Part shown: piece after piece, positions 52,989 to 62,326 of the stretch | Layout: every line of letters starts with the position of its first letter | Position numbering within the stretch: the first letter of the stretch is position 1 | Origin: Nocardioides pocheonensis | GTDB lineage: Bacteria > Actinomycetota > Actinomycetes > Propionibacteriales > Nocardioidaceae | DNA length: 64,000 bases | Assembly (NCBI RefSeq): GCF_003725535.1 | Contig: NZ_RJSF01000040.1 | Location: 935,070 to 999,069, forward strand | Reading direction: 5' to 3' | The notes under the pieces: model-generated | Seen by the model: the letters and a program-made list of their open reading frames with translations, nothing else | Database searches by the model: none | What the model was told of the DNA's origin: nothing | Position numbers and translations under genes: made by a program

Positions 52989-53864
52989 GTGCCCGAGCAG
53001 ATCGCCCTCCTCACCAACCCGACCTCGGGGAAGGGGAAGGGCGCCCGGGTCGCCGGCGAGGTGGCCCCGCGGCTGCGCCACGCCGGGTTCAGCGTGCGCG
53101 AGCTCACCGGTCGGGACGCCGACGAGGCCCTGGACCTCGCCCGCGGGTGCGTCGAGGACGGCGTCGAGACGCTCGCCGTCGTCGGTGGTGACGGCATGGT
53201 GCACCTCGCGGTGCAGGCGCTGGCCGGATCACAGACGCGCCTGGGGCTCGTCCCGGCCGGCACCGGCAACGACGTGGCCCGCTACCTGGACCTGCCTCGC
53301 AAGAGCGCGCACGCCGCGACCGACGTGCTGATCGGGGGCAAGGAGCGCACGATCGACCTGGCGCGCGTGGGCACGCGGTACTACGTCACGGTGCTGGCGG
53401 CAGGCTTCGACGCGAAGGTCAACGAGCGCGCCAACCAGATGACCTGGCCACGCGGTCAGATGCGCTACAACCTGGCGACGATCGCCGAGCTGCGCACGTT
53501 CCGGCCGATCCCGTACGTCCTCGAGATCGACGGCGACGAGCAGCGGTTCGAGGCGATGATGGTCGCGGTGGGCAACGGTCCGTCCTTCGGTGGCGGCCTG
53601 CGGATCACCGAGGGCGCCCTGCTCGACGACGGGCTGCTCGACGTGGTGGTGATCCGGCCGATGAGCAAGACCTCCCTGGTGCGGACCTACCCGAAGCTGT
53701 TCAAGGGCACCCACGTGCTGCACCCGGAGTACCGCCACTACCCGGCCCGCACCGTGACCATCGCAGCGCCGGGAGTCGTCGCCTACGCGGACGGGGAGCG
53801 GATCGGGGCGCTGCCGCTGACCGTCGAGGTCGTCCCGCAGGCGCTGCGCGTGCTGGTGCCGTGA
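52989..53864 (+). CDS. Diacylglycerol kinase (DagK/YegS-type lipid kinase)
   Basis: The protein has 291 residues. The catalytic-domain motifs are LLTNPTSGKGKGAR (phosphate-binding, ~7-20), VVGGDGMVHLAVQAL (GGDG loop, ~65) and LVPAGTGNDVARYL (~88-101). The C-terminal half is the beta-sandwich domain with VGNGPSFGGGLRITEGALLD and DGLLDVVVI. It phosphorylates diacylglycerol or a similar lipid at the membrane using ATP. Its stop overlaps the helY start (GTGA), so the two are translationally coupled. Confidence 0.9.
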   Translation: MPEQIALLTNPTSGKGKGARVAGEVAPRLRHAGFSVRELTGRDADEALDLARGCVEDGVETLAVVGGDGMVHLAVQALAGSQTRLGLVPAGTGNDVARYLDLPRKSAHAATDVLIGGKERTIDLARVGTRYYVTVLAAGFDAKVNERANQMTWPRGQMRYNLATIAELRTFRPIPYVLEIDGDEQRFEAMMVAVGNGPSFGGGLRITEGALLDDGLLDVVVIRPMSKTSLVRTYPKLFKGTHVLHPEYRHYPARTVTIAAPGVVAYADGERIGALPLTVEVVPQALRVLVP

Positions 53865-56641
53865 ACGCCTCCTCCGGTACCGGGCCGGCCGACCAGTACG
53901 CCCGCTTCCAGCGGAGCCGTCGCCACCCTGCCCTCGCGGAGTTCACCTCCCACTACGACTTCCCGCTCGACGACTTCCAGGTCCGGGCGTGCGAGCAGCT
54001 CGAGGACGGTCACTCCGTCCTGGTGGCGGCACCGACCGGGTCCGGCAAGACGCTGGTGGGCGAGTTCGCCGTGCACCTGGCGCTCACCACGGGTCGCAAG
54101 TGCTTCTACACCACGCCGATCAAGGCACTCTCCAACCAGAAGTTCAACGACCTCGTGGCCCGCCACGGCGCGGAGCAGGTCGGCCTGCTCACCGGGGACA
54201 ACACGATCAACGGCGAGGCGCCGGTCGTGGTGATGACCACCGAGGTCCTCCGCAACATGCTGTACGCCGGGTCGCGCACCCTCTCCGGTCTCGGCTTCGT
54301 CGTGATGGACGAGGTCCACTACCTCGCCGACCGCTCCCGCGGCGCGGTCTGGGAGGAGGTGATCATCCACCTGCCCGAGTCGGTCGCGGTGGTGTCCCTC
54401 TCGGCCACGGTGAGCAACGCCGAGGAGTTCGGCGAGTGGCTCGGGACCGTCCGCGGGGAGACCGTGACGATCGTGGAGGAGCGCCGGCCCGTGCCGCTCT
54501 ACCAGCACGTGCTGGTCGGGCGCCGGATGTACGACCTGTTCGCCGACGACCCGGCTGCGCCGCAGGAGGCGAAGGTCAACCCGCAGCTGCTGCGGGTCGC
54601 CCGCGACGACTTCGCCAGCAGCCGGATGCGCGACCGGCGCTCGCCCCGTGACCGCAACGCCCGGTCGACCTCCAAGCACCGCCAGGTCGGCAACGGCCGT
54701 CGGGTCTGGATCCCCAGCCGTGCCGACGTCGTCGAGCAGCTGGACGCTGCCGGGCTGCTGCCGGCGATCGTCTTCATCTTCAGCCGCGTCGGCTGCGACG
54801 CCGCGGTCCAGCAGTGCCTGAACGCCAACCTGCGGCTGACCACGCCCGCCGAGCGCGACGAGATCTTCGCCTTCGTCCAGGAGCGCTGCTCCAACCTCCC
54901 GGACGAGGACCTGCAGGTCCTCGGCTACCACGAGTTCCTCGACGGGCTCACCCGCGGCATCGCCGCGCACCACGCCGGGATGCTGCCCACCTTCAAGGAG
55001 TGCGTGGAGGAGCTCTTCCTGCGGGGCCTGTGCCGCGTCGTCTTCGCCACCGAGACGCTGGCGCTCGGCATCAACATGCCGGCCCGGTCGGTGGTGATCG
55101 AGAAGCTCACCAAGTGGAACGGCGAGACCCACGCCGACATCACGCCGGGGGAGTACACCCAGCTGACCGGCCGGGCGGGTCGTCGAGGCATCGACGTCGA
55201 GGGCCACGGCGTGGTGCTCTGGCAGCCCGGGCTCGACCCGAAGTCGGTCGCCGGCCTCGCCTCGACCCGGACCTACCCGCTCAAGTCGTCCTTCCGGCCG
55301 ACGTACAACATGGCGGTGAACCTGGTCCACGAGTTCGGCCGCGAACGTGCGCGCGAGCTGCTGGAGTCGTCGTTCGCGCAGTTCCAGGCCGACAAGGCGG
55401 TCGTCGGCCTCGCGCGGCAGCTCCGCAAGAGCGAGGACGCCCTCCAGGGGTACGCCGAGGCCGCGGCCTGCCACCTGGGCGACTTCATGGAGTACGCCGC
55501 GCTGCGCCGCACGCTGAGCGACACCGAGACCGCGCTCGCGAAGGCGCGGCGCGTCGACCGACGGGCCGAGGTGATCACCTCGCTCGAGCAGCTCCGGCCC
55601 GGTGACGTGATCGAGGTGCCGGCCGGCCGGTTCTCCGGGATGGCGGTGGTGATCGACCCCGGCGGCAAGGCCGACCGCGACGGCCCGCGGCCCTACGTCC
55701 TGACCGCCGACCGCCAGGCCCGGCGGCTCAGCCTGGTGGACTTCCCGACCCCGGTCGCCTCGATCACGCGGATCCGGATCCCGAAGACCTTCAACGGACG
55801 CAACCCGCAGTCCCGGCGCGACCTGGCGTCCACCCTGCGCGAGCGCACGCACGGCCTGACGCCGCCCCCGACGCGGGGCGCCCGCGGGGCCGGCACGCCC
55901 GAGCCGTCCGGCTCCGACCGGATCGAGCAGCTGCGTCGCGAGCTGCGCGACCACCCCTGCCACCGGTGCCCTGACCGCGAGGACCACGCCCGCTGGGCCG
56001 AGCGCTGGTTCAAGCTCGACCGCGACGCACGCACGCTGCGGCGCCGGATCGAGCAGCGCACGAACACCATCGCCCGACAGTTCGACCGGGTCTGCGAGGT
56101 CCTCGACACCCTGGAGTACCTCGACGGGGACACCGTCACCTCGCGCGGGCGCGCGCTCATGCGGATCTACAACGAGATGGACCTGGTGACCGCCGAGTCG
56201 CTGCGGGTCGGGCTGTGGGACGACCTCGACGCCAGCCAGCTCGCGTGCGTGCTCTCCGCCCTGGTCTTCGAGACCCGGCGCGCCGACGATGCCGCGGCAC
56301 CGCGGATCCCCGGGGGCCGGGTCCGGGACGTGCTCGGCGCGATGACCTCGCTGTGGGCCGACCTGGACGCGCTCGAGAAGGAGCACCGGCTCGAGCAGCT
56401 GCGCGAGCCGGACCTCGGGTTCTGCTGGGCGGCGTACCGGTGGGCCGAGGGCGACGACCTCGACGACCTGCTCGAGGAGACCGACCTCGCCGCCGGAGAC
56501 TTCGTCCGCTGGATGAAGCAGCTCCTCGACCTCGCCGGCCAGGTCGGTGACGTCGCGGGTGGACCGCTGCGCGAGACCGCCCGTGAGGCCGTGAACCGCC
56601 TCCGCCGGGGCGTGGTGGCCTACTCGTCGGTGACCGACTGA
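53861..56641 (+). CDS. helY: DEAD/DEAH-box (Ski2-like) RNA helicase HelY
   Basis: The protein has 926 residues. Two RecA-like domains: motif I APTGSGKTLV (~58-67), motif II VMDEVHYLAD (~147-156), SLSATVSNAEEFGEW (motif III) and motif VI QLTGRAGRRGIDVEG (~430-444). C-terminal parts resemble the arch/helical region of Ski2/Mtr4 helicases, suggesting a role in RNA turnover. The insert at ~245-285 is rich in Arg and Ser (RMRDRRSPRDRNARSTSKHR). M. tuberculosis Rv2092c is the counterpart, in the same order after tatC. Confidence 0.94.
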   Translation: MNASSGTGPADQYARFQRSRRHPALAEFTSHYDFPLDDFQVRACEQLEDGHSVLVAAPTGSGKTLVGEFAVHLALTTGRKCFYTTPIKALSNQKFNDLVARHGAEQVGLLTGDNTINGEAPVVVMTTEVLRNMLYAGSRTLSGLGFVVMDEVHYLADRSRGAVWEEVIIHLPESVAVVSLSATVSNAEEFGEWLGTVRGETVTIVEERRPVPLYQHVLVGRRMYDLFADDPAAPQEAKVNPQLLRVARDDFASSRMRDRRSPRDRNARSTSKHRQVGNGRRVWIPSRADVVEQLDAAGLLPAIVFIFSRVGCDAAVQQCLNANLRLTTPAERDEIFAFVQERCSNLPDEDLQVLGYHEFLDGLTRGIAAHHAGMLPTFKECVEELFLRGLCRVVFATETLALGINMPARSVVIEKLTKWNGETHADITPGEYTQLTGRAGRRGIDVEGHGVVLWQPGLDPKSVAGLASTRTYPLKSSFRPTYNMAVNLVHEFGRERARELLESSFAQFQADKAVVGLARQLRKSEDALQGYAEAAACHLGDFMEYAALRRTLSDTETALAKARRVDRRAEVITSLEQLRPGDVIEVPAGRFSGMAVVIDPGGKADRDGPRPYVLTADRQARRLSLVDFPTPVASITRIRIPKTFNGRNPQSRRDLASTLRERTHGLTPPPTRGARGAGTPEPSGSDRIEQLRRELRDHPCHRCPDREDHARWAERWFKLDRDARTLRRRIEQRTNTIARQFDRVCEVLDTLEYLDGDTVTSRGRALMRIYNEMDLVTAESLRVGLWDDLDASQLACVLSALVFETRRADDAAAPRIPGGRVRDVLGAMTSLWADLDALEKEHRLEQLREPDLGFCWAAYRWAEGDDLDDLLEETDLAAGDFVRWMKQLLDLAGQVGDVAGGPLRETAREAVNRLRRGVVAYSSVTD

Positions 56642-56660
56642 GTGCTGCTGCCGCGTCGGC

Positions 56661-57098
56661 TCAGGGCATCGGCCGGTGCTCGTACGGCGTGGACAGCACG
56701 ATCGTGGTCCGCGTCGAGACGTTCGCCGCAGCCCGGATCCGCGACAGCAGCTCCTCCAGGTCGGCCGGCACCGCGACCCGGACCTTCAGGATGTAGGACT
56801 CCTCGCCGGCGACCGACCAGCAGCTCTCGATCTCCTCGATCGGGGCGAGACGCTCCGGGTAGTCGTCGGCGGCGGCAGCGTCGATCGGGGTGATCGAGAT
56901 GAACGCGGTCAGGGGACGGCCGGCCTTGGCGTGGTCGATGGACGCGCCGTACCCCGTGATCAGGCCACGTTCCTCGAGGCGCTTGACCCGCTGGTGCACC
57001 GCGGAGGTGGACAGGCCGGTGGCCTTCCCGAGATCCGTGTACGACATCCGTCCGTCGCCGGCCAGCAGGCTCAGGATCTGTCGGTCGATCTTCTCCAC
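56661..57098 (-). CDS. Lrp/AsnC family transcriptional regulator
   Basis: From the GTG at 57098 the protein has 145 residues. The N-terminal helix-turn-helix is clear (KIDRQILSLLAGDGRMSYTD, LGKATGLSTSAVHQRVKRLE), followed by the ligand-binding RAM domain (GRPLTAFISITPIDAAAADD, EESYILKVRVAVPADLEELL). Such proteins respond to amino acids. TAGGCT 7 nt upstream supports the GTG and a leaderless message. The lysine-degradation genes lie 2.5-7 kb away; control of them by this protein is possible but not shown. Confidence 0.88.
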   Translation of the reverse strand: MEKIDRQILSLLAGDGRMSYTDLGKATGLSTSAVHQRVKRLEERGLITGYGASIDHAKAGRPLTAFISITPIDAAAADDYPERLAPIEEIESCWSVAGEESYILKVRVAVPADLEELLSRIRAAANVSTRTTIVLSTPYEHRPMP

Positions 57099-57105
57099 GG
57101 CGCTG

Positions 57106-57111
57106 AGCCTA
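57106..57111 (-). promoter_or_regulatory. Leaderless-type -10 box for the Lrp/AsnC gene
   Basis: Minus-strand TAGGCT, 7 nt before the GTG at 57098. Confidence 0.45.
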
Positions 57112-57192
57112 GTGCCACGGCGCCCAGCCGCAGAGAGCATTCAGGGGCCGGACGCTCACCCCTGGGACTCGGAGCCGGTCCGCGACCGCCGG

Positions 57193-57645
57193 CTACTCGG
57201 CTGGTCGCTGCAGGAGCCGTTGAGAAGAGGCGAAGCCGAGTCTCTCGTAGAGGGGCACGGCCTGGCGGCTCGAGTGCACCGTCACCCGCGCCGCACCGAG
57301 ACGCACCGCGTGCTCCGCCGCGGTCTCCACGAGCGTGGAGCCGAGGCCCCTCCCGCGGTGCTCCGGCACCACGAAGACGCTCTGGACGTCCCCGAAGCGA
57401 CGGTCTGGCGCGCCCGGCCTCGGCACGCGTGGCAGGAGTGCCAGCCACGCCATGCCGACCACCTCGGAGCCGCCGTCCACGGCGACGAAGGCATGGTGCG
57501 AGTCGCCGTGCTCGCTCCACCACGCGGCCAGGTCGACCGCGAAGGCCGCGACGGTCTGGCGGGCCCGCTCCTCGGGTGCGGCGTGCAGCCAGAGCAGGTG
57601 GGCGAGGTCTTCCACGTCCTGTCGGCCGGCCAGGCGAACGTCCAT
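57193..57645 (-). CDS. GNAT family N-acetyltransferase
   Basis: The protein has 150 residues. Motif A is VFVVPEHRGRGLGSTLVETA (~92-111), and VPLYERLGFASSQRL is the usual motif B near the end. The N-terminal MDVRLAGRQDVEDLAHLLWL fits the family. The ATG at 57645 was chosen because the homologous fold starts there; the frame is open for 39 more codons upstream. Acceptor unknown. No operon partner: its neighbours on both sides are on other transcripts. Confidence 0.85.
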   Translation of the reverse strand: MDVRLAGRQDVEDLAHLLWLHAAPEERARQTVAAFAVDLAAWWSEHGDSHHAFVAVDGGSEVVGMAWLALLPRVPRPGAPDRRFGDVQSVFVVPEHRGRGLGSTLVETAAEHAVRLGAARVTVHSSRQAVPLYERLGFASSQRLLQRPAE

Positions 57646-57749
57646 GCAGCCAGTGTTCCGCAGGGCCGCCCGTCGACGACCTGCCGCCCGAGGAGAGACC
57701 CGAAGCACTCGGTTTGAATCCCATCGAACCATGCGGCAGGGTGGTCGCC

Positions 57750-58589
57750 ATGAACACACCACACGTCGCTCTGCTCGGCACCGGGATCATGGGTCGCGGG
57801 ATGGCCCGCAACATCGTCGCGGCCGGCATCCCGCTGACCGTCTGGAACCGGAGCCCGGAGAAGGCCGCGGACCTGGGCGCCGACGTCGCGCAGAGCCCGG
57901 CGGAGGCCGCGAAGGGCGCAGACGTCGTGGTCACGATCCTCTCCGACGCGCACGTCGTGGAGGAGGTCGTGCGCGAGGCCGAGCCGGCGCGCGGCACGGT
58001 GTGGCTGCAGCAGTCCACGGTCGGTGTCGAGGGGTGTGAGCGCCTGGCGGCCCTGGCCGCCGAACTGGGCCTGGTGTACGTCGACGCGCCCGTGCTGGGC
58101 ACCAAGGGGCCCGCAGAGGCCGGGCAGCTGACGGTCCTCGCCTCCGGGCCCGCCGACGCGCGCGAGACCGTGCAGCCGGTGCTGGACGCGATCGGCGCCC
58201 GCACGCTGTGGCTCGGTGCTGCCGGCCAGGGCTCGCGCCTGAAGCTGGTCGCCAACTCGTGGGTGCTGACGGTCGTCGAGGGTGTCGCCGAGGCGCTCAC
58301 GCTCGCCAGGGCGCTCGGCCTGGACCCGCAGTCGTTCCTCGACGTGGTCAAGGGCGGGGCGATGGATGCTCCCTACGTCCAGCTCAAGGGGGCCGCGATG
58401 CTCAGCGGCGACCTCGACCCGCAGTTCCCGCTCTGGGGTGCGGCCAAGGACGCCCGCCTGATCCAGGAGGCCGGACGTGCGGCCGGTGTGGACCTCGCGA
58501 TCATCGAGGCCGCCCGCCGGCACTTCGAGCGCGCCATGGTCGACGGGCACGGCGACCTCGACATGGCGGCGACGTACCTCAGCCACTGA
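57750..58589 (+). CDS. NAD(P)-dependent beta-hydroxyacid dehydrogenase
   Basis: The protein has 279 residues. Rossmann loop LLGTGIMGRGMARNIVAAGI (~8-27) and substrate motif DAPVLGTKGPAEAGQLTVLA (~112-131) mark the 3-hydroxyisobutyrate dehydrogenase family. The catalytic Lys is expected in RLKLVANSWVLT (~166-177). Likely activities are 3-hydroxyisobutyrate, tartronate-semialdehyde or glyoxylate/succinic-semialdehyde reduction; the sequence does not decide. An in-frame GTG nine bases upstream is an alternative start. It stands alone, divergent from the GNAT gene. Confidence 0.87.
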   Translation: MNTPHVALLGTGIMGRGMARNIVAAGIPLTVWNRSPEKAADLGADVAQSPAEAAKGADVVVTILSDAHVVEEVVREAEPARGTVWLQQSTVGVEGCERLAALAAELGLVYVDAPVLGTKGPAEAGQLTVLASGPADARETVQPVLDAIGARTLWLGAAGQGSRLKLVANSWVLTVVEGVAEALTLARALGLDPQSFLDVVKGGAMDAPYVQLKGAAMLSGDLDPQFPLWGAAKDARLIQEAGRAAGVDLAIIEAARRHFERAMVDGHGDLDMAATYLSH

Positions 58590-58630
58590 CGCCCGACGGC
58601 GCGTGACCCGGGTCCGGGGGAGCGGCGCAC

Positions 58631-58642
58631 TAGCCTTGCGCC
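58631..58642 (+). promoter_or_regulatory. Leaderless-type -10 box for the exonuclease
   Basis: TAGCCT (58631-58636), 6 nt, GTG at 58643. Confidence 0.5.
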
Positions 58643-59575
58643 GTGACCCCGGACCGCCTGATGCTCCTCGACACCGCGTCGCTGTACTTCCGTGCGTACT
58701 ACGGCGTCCCCGACTCGATCACGGCGCCCGACGGCACGCCGGTCAACGCGGTGCGCGGCCTGCTGGACTTCATCAGCCGTCTGGCCGAGGAGTACCGCCC
58801 CACCCACCTCGCCTGCTGCTGGGACAACGACTGGCGGCCGCAGTGGCGGGTCGACCTGATCCCGAGCTACAAGGCGCACCGGGTCGAGTACGTCGTGCCC
58901 GGCGGCCCGGACGTCGAGGTCGTCCCCGATCCGCTCGAGGCGCAGATCCCGGTGATCGTCGACGTGCTCGACGCCTTCGGCATCGCGATCGTCGGCGCCG
59001 ACGGCTACGAGGCCGACGACGTGATCGGCACGCTCGCGACCGGTGCGGGCATGCCGGTGGAGATCGTGACGGGCGACCGTGACCTCTTCCAGCTCGTCGA
59101 CGACGCCGCCGGCGTGCGGGTGCTCTACACCGCGCGCGGCGTGGGGCGGCACGAGCGCGTGACCGAGCAGGTGGTGCGCGACAAGTACGGCGTCGAGGCC
59201 CACCAGTACGCCGACTTCGCGACCCTGCGCGGCGACACGTCCGACGGCCTGCCCGGAGTGGCCGGCGTCGGGGAGAAGACCGCCGCGACGCTGCTCGGTC
59301 GGTTCGGCTCGGTGGCCGCGCTGCGCGAGGCGGCGCTGGACCCGGAGGCCGACCTCGCGCCGGGCCCGCGTCGCAAGCTGCTCGACGCTGCGGAGTACCT
59401 CGAGGTCGCACCCACCGTCGTCGCGGTGGCCCGCGACCTCGACCTGGACGACCCCGACCTGCGCCTGCCGCGGACGCCCGTCGACCCCGAGGCGCTCCAG
59501 GCGCTGGCCGCGAAGTGGGGGCTCTCCAGCCCGATCGCGCGCCTGGTCGAGACCCTCACCGACCTGCACGCCTGA
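58643..59575 (+). CDS. 5'-3' exonuclease (DNA polymerase I N-terminal-like)
   Basis: The protein has 310 residues, equal to the 5' nuclease domain of DNA polymerase I without the polymerase. Metal-binding acidic motifs: LLDTASLYFRAYYG (~8-21), CCWDND (~56), YEADDVIGTLA (~123), VTGDRDLFQL (~142) and the helix-hairpin-helix segment DTSDGLPGVAGVGEKTAATL (~198-217). It should remove RNA primers or flaps. M. tuberculosis Rv2090 is the positional counterpart, next to helY. Some homologues carry helicase-binding tails; none is seen here. Confidence 0.92.
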   Translation: MTPDRLMLLDTASLYFRAYYGVPDSITAPDGTPVNAVRGLLDFISRLAEEYRPTHLACCWDNDWRPQWRVDLIPSYKAHRVEYVVPGGPDVEVVPDPLEAQIPVIVDVLDAFGIAIVGADGYEADDVIGTLATGAGMPVEIVTGDRDLFQLVDDAAGVRVLYTARGVGRHERVTEQVVRDKYGVEAHQYADFATLRGDTSDGLPGVAGVGEKTAATLLGRFGSVAALREAALDPEADLAPGPRRKLLDAAEYLEVAPTVVAVARDLDLDDPDLRLPRTPVDPEALQALAAKWGLSSPIARLVETLTDLHA

Positions 59576-59637
59576 GGGGTCGGCCCGCGGTCAGCGCACG
59601 GCGTGGTGCGCGGCCACGGTCGCCGCGCGCAAGCGGA

Positions 59638-61131
59638 TCAGTGCGCCTGCAGGGCCGCCGTACGCCGGGACGCCTCGGCCATCTCGGCCGCCTTGAGGGC
59701 GGACTCGTCGAGTGCGCCGTGCTCGCGCCACCACGCCTGACCTTCCTCGGGCAGGGTGTGGATCGGGTCGTAGTACTCGTAGAGCCGGCTCAGCGCGTCC
59801 GGGTCTTCGGCCTCGATCGAGGTGCGGTAGTTCTTCGTCCAGTACGAGATGCCACGCTCGGTGTCGTACGACGCGACCTGGTGCACCCACCGCTTGCCGA
59901 CGAAGGGCACGTCGCAGACGATCCGCGGCGTCGCGAAGCCGGGCAGGTAGCCCATGATGTGGTGCTGCAGCCGCTGCGCGTCACGCACCGAGATCCGCCA
60001 GTGCTCGGAGTAGGGGATCAGGTCGCACATGTAGAAGTAGTAGGGCATGATCTGCGCGCCGTCGAGGAGCCGGAAGCACAGGTCGAGCAGCGCGTGCGGG
60101 TCGGCGTTGACGCCGTTGAGGATCACGCCCTGGTTGCGCACGTCGCGGACACCCTCCTCGAACATCGCGGCCGTTGCCTTCGCGACCATCGGGGTGACCG
60201 AGTTGGCGTGGTTGACGTGCGTGTGGATGGCCAGCGACACCCCGCGCGAGCGCGCGAGGCGGGCGACCCGTCCGACGCCGGCGCGGACGTCGTCCTGCAG
60301 CCAGTGCTGCGGCAGCCCCATCAGGGCCTTGGTGGCCAGCCGGATGTCGCGGATGTTCTCGATCTCCAGCAGCTTGGTCAGGAAGTCCTCGAGCCGCGCG
60401 ATCGGCATGTTGGCGACGTCGCCTCCGGAGACGACCACGTCGCGCACCTGCGGCGTGCGGCGCAGGTAGTCGAGCATGGCGTCCAGCCGGTCGACCGGCT
60501 TCAGCTCGAACTTGAGCTTCTCGACCTGGGGCGTCGAGTTGCCGACGAGGTCCATCCGGGTGCAGTGCCCGCAGTACTGCGGGCAGGTCGGCAGCAGCTC
60601 GGCGAGGACCTTGGTGGGGTAGCGGTGGGTGAGGCCCTCCGCGGCCCACATGTCGTGCTCGTGCAGGGAGTCGCGGGTCGCGTGCGGGTGCGAGGGCCAG
60701 TCGGTGCGTCGGTCGGAGAAGACCGGCAGCATGTAGCGGCGCACCGGGTCGGCGTACAGCGCCTCGGTCAGGGAGCCGGCGCCGCCGGCGGGCGCGGTCG
60801 GCACCATGGTGTTCAGCATCTGCGGCGGCACCAGCATCGACATGGTCGCCCGCTCGGCCTGGTCGCGCTCGAGGTCGGCGTAGAAGCGGTCGTCCACGAG
60901 GTCGCCGAGCAGCTCGCGCAGCTGCTTGACGTTCTTCACGCAGTGCGCCCGCTGCCACTGGGCGCTGGCCCAGTCCGCCTCGGTGACGTCGCGCCACCCC
61001 GGGAAACGACGCCAGTCGGGCTCGACCAGCTCGGTGCGCCGGTAGGGGTACGGCTGCGCGTGGGACTGGGCATAGGCCTCCGAGGCCCCCGGATCCGACA
61101 GCGCGAGGCCGATCGACGTCTCGATGCTCAT
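59638..61131 (-). CDS. kamA: Radical-SAM lysine 2,3-aminomutase
   Basis: The protein has 497 residues. The radical-SAM cluster motif is CPQYCGHC (Cys-X3-Cys-X2-Cys, ~180-187), with VVSGGDVANMPI (~235) for SAM binding. It should turn L-lysine into L-beta-lysine with PLP. The PLP-lysine region, usually APGGGGK, is changed to CDVPFVGKRW (~400), keeping the Lys but not the glycines. The N-terminal ~100 residues (WRRFPGWRDVTEADWASAQW) match KamA. A GGAGGA site precedes the ATG. It is divergent from kdd-kamD, supporting a lysine-degradation role; the usual alternative EpmB is much shorter. Confidence 0.85.
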   Translation of the reverse strand: MSIETSIGLALSDPGASEAYAQSHAQPYPYRRTELVEPDWRRFPGWRDVTEADWASAQWQRAHCVKNVKQLRELLGDLVDDRFYADLERDQAERATMSMLVPPQMLNTMVPTAPAGGAGSLTEALYADPVRRYMLPVFSDRRTDWPSHPHATRDSLHEHDMWAAEGLTHRYPTKVLAELLPTCPQYCGHCTRMDLVGNSTPQVEKLKFELKPVDRLDAMLDYLRRTPQVRDVVVSGGDVANMPIARLEDFLTKLLEIENIRDIRLATKALMGLPQHWLQDDVRAGVGRVARLARSRGVSLAIHTHVNHANSVTPMVAKATAAMFEEGVRDVRNQGVILNGVNADPHALLDLCFRLLDGAQIMPYYFYMCDLIPYSEHWRISVRDAQRLQHHIMGYLPGFATPRIVCDVPFVGKRWVHQVASYDTERGISYWTKNYRTSIEAEDPDALSRLYEYYDPIHTLPEEGQAWWREHGALDESALKAAEMAEASRRTAALQAH

Positions 61132-61273
61132 CTGGTCCTCCTGGCCGCGGTCGGCGGCGTACGTCGCGTGCGCGTCTCGGTTGTGTGACCCGCGGCTCTG
61201 GTGCCAGAGTAGGAGAAGCCGTTCGGCAATGCCACCTTGACACGAAACGATTTCCTGTCAGAGAGGTGCTTTT
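61132..61273. promoter_or_regulatory. Divergent control region between kamA and kdd
   Basis: No gene is seen. The spacer holds TTGACA (61237-61242), a possible -35 for the rightward genes though no good -10 follows, and an inverted repeat TGACA-N13-TGTCA (61238-61260) ending just before the kdd ribosome-binding site. The latter could be a regulator site; it is short, so chance is not excluded. Confidence 0.35.
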
Positions 61274-62326
61274 GTGGAAGGAATACCCGTGACGTCCGTG
61301 CAGACCGCCGCTGATCCTGTGGGCTCCCACCGGGTGCTCGCCCCGGCCGGAGCGCTGCCGCAGACCGCCGAGCGGCTGGACACGCGGGCCGACCTCTGGC
61401 CCGACGAGGTGCGGGTCCGGGTCGAGCGGCTCAACCTGGACGCCGCGTCGTACCGCCAGCTGGCCGAGAAGCACCACGGCGACGGTGCTGCCGTGCGCGC
61501 CGAGGTGCTCGCGATCGTCCGCGAGCGCGGCAAGATGCACAACCCGGTGACCGGCTCGGGCGGCATGCTGATCGGCACCGTGGAGGAGGTCGGCCCGGCC
61601 TCCCCGCTGGGCCTCCGGGTCGGCGACCGCGTCGCGACGCTGGTCTCCCTCACGCTCACGCCCCTGGTGATCGAGGACGGCCTCCAGAGCTGGGACGGCG
61701 GCTCCGAGCAGGTGCCCGCCGACGGCTACGCGATCCTCTTCGGGCGCAGCATCGCCGCGCCGCTCCCGGCCGACCTTCCGGCCGAGCTCGGCCTGGCGGT
61801 CATGGACGTGTGCGGCGCACCGGCCCTGACCCGGCGGGTGGTCGACGGGTACGCCCAGCCGGTCGTGGCCGTGATCGGCGGCGCCGGCAAGTCCGGGGCG
61901 CTCAGCCTCGCTGCCGCCCGGAGGGCCGGTGCCGCACGCACGATCGGAGTGGTGCCCCACGAGGCCGAGGCCGCGCTGCTCCGCGACGCCGGCCTCGCCG
62001 ACGAGGTCGTGGTCGCCGACGCCCGGGACCCGCTGGCGCTGCACGACGCCGTCCGGGCGGCCGGCGGGCCCGCGGACGTCACGGTGGTGTGCGTCGACGT
62101 GCCCGGGTGCGAGCCGGGGGCGATCCTCGCGACCGCCGCCCGCGGGACCGTCGTGTTCTTCTCGATGGCGACCTCCTTCAGCGCTGCGGCTCTCGGCGCC
62201 GAGGGCCTGGCTGCCGACGTGCAGATGCTGATCGGCAACGGCTACGTCCCGGGCCACGCGGACTACGCGCTGGAGCTCGTCCGGGGCAACGCCGGTGTCC
62301 GCGGCCTGTTCGAGCGGAGGCTGTGA
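61274..62326 (+). CDS. kdd: L-erythro-3,5-diaminohexanoate dehydrogenase
   Basis: The protein has 350 residues. It has the zinc-less dehydrogenase-like fold of Kdd: GKMHNPVTGSGGMLIGTVEE, LTLTPLVIEDGLQSWD, Rossmann motif VAVIGGAGKSGALSLAAARR (~197-216) and IGNGYVPGHADYALEL near the end. It oxidises 3,5-diaminohexanoate to 5-amino-3-oxohexanoate with NAD. Two GTG starts are possible: 61274 (GAGAGG, 7 nt gap) and 61289 (GGAAGGA, 6 nt gap). Its TGA overlaps the kamD ATG (TGATG), so both are coupled. Confidence 0.88.
   Translation: MEGIPVTSVQTAADPVGSHRVLAPAGALPQTAERLDTRADLWPDEVRVRVERLNLDAASYRQLAEKHHGDGAAVRAEVLAIVRERGKMHNPVTGSGGMLIGTVEEVGPASPLGLRVGDRVATLVSLTLTPLVIEDGLQSWDGGSEQVPADGYAILFGRSIAAPLPADLPAELGLAVMDVCGAPALTRRVVDGYAQPVVAVIGGAGKSGALSLAAARRAGAARTIGVVPHEAEAALLRDAGLADEVVVADARDPLALHDAVRAAGGPADVTVVCVDVPGCEPGAILATAARGTVVFFSMATSFSAAALGAEGLAADVQMLIGNGYVPGHADYALELVRGNAGVRGLFERRL

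Noticed and set aside
53783..56386. 867-codon minus-strand frame opposite helY
   Set aside because: Shadow of helY; no recognisable domain, and helY is complete with all helicase motifs.
57708..57735. tRNA T-arm-like sequence (GGTTTGAATCCC)
   Set aside because: No acceptor, D or anticodon stems can be built around it.
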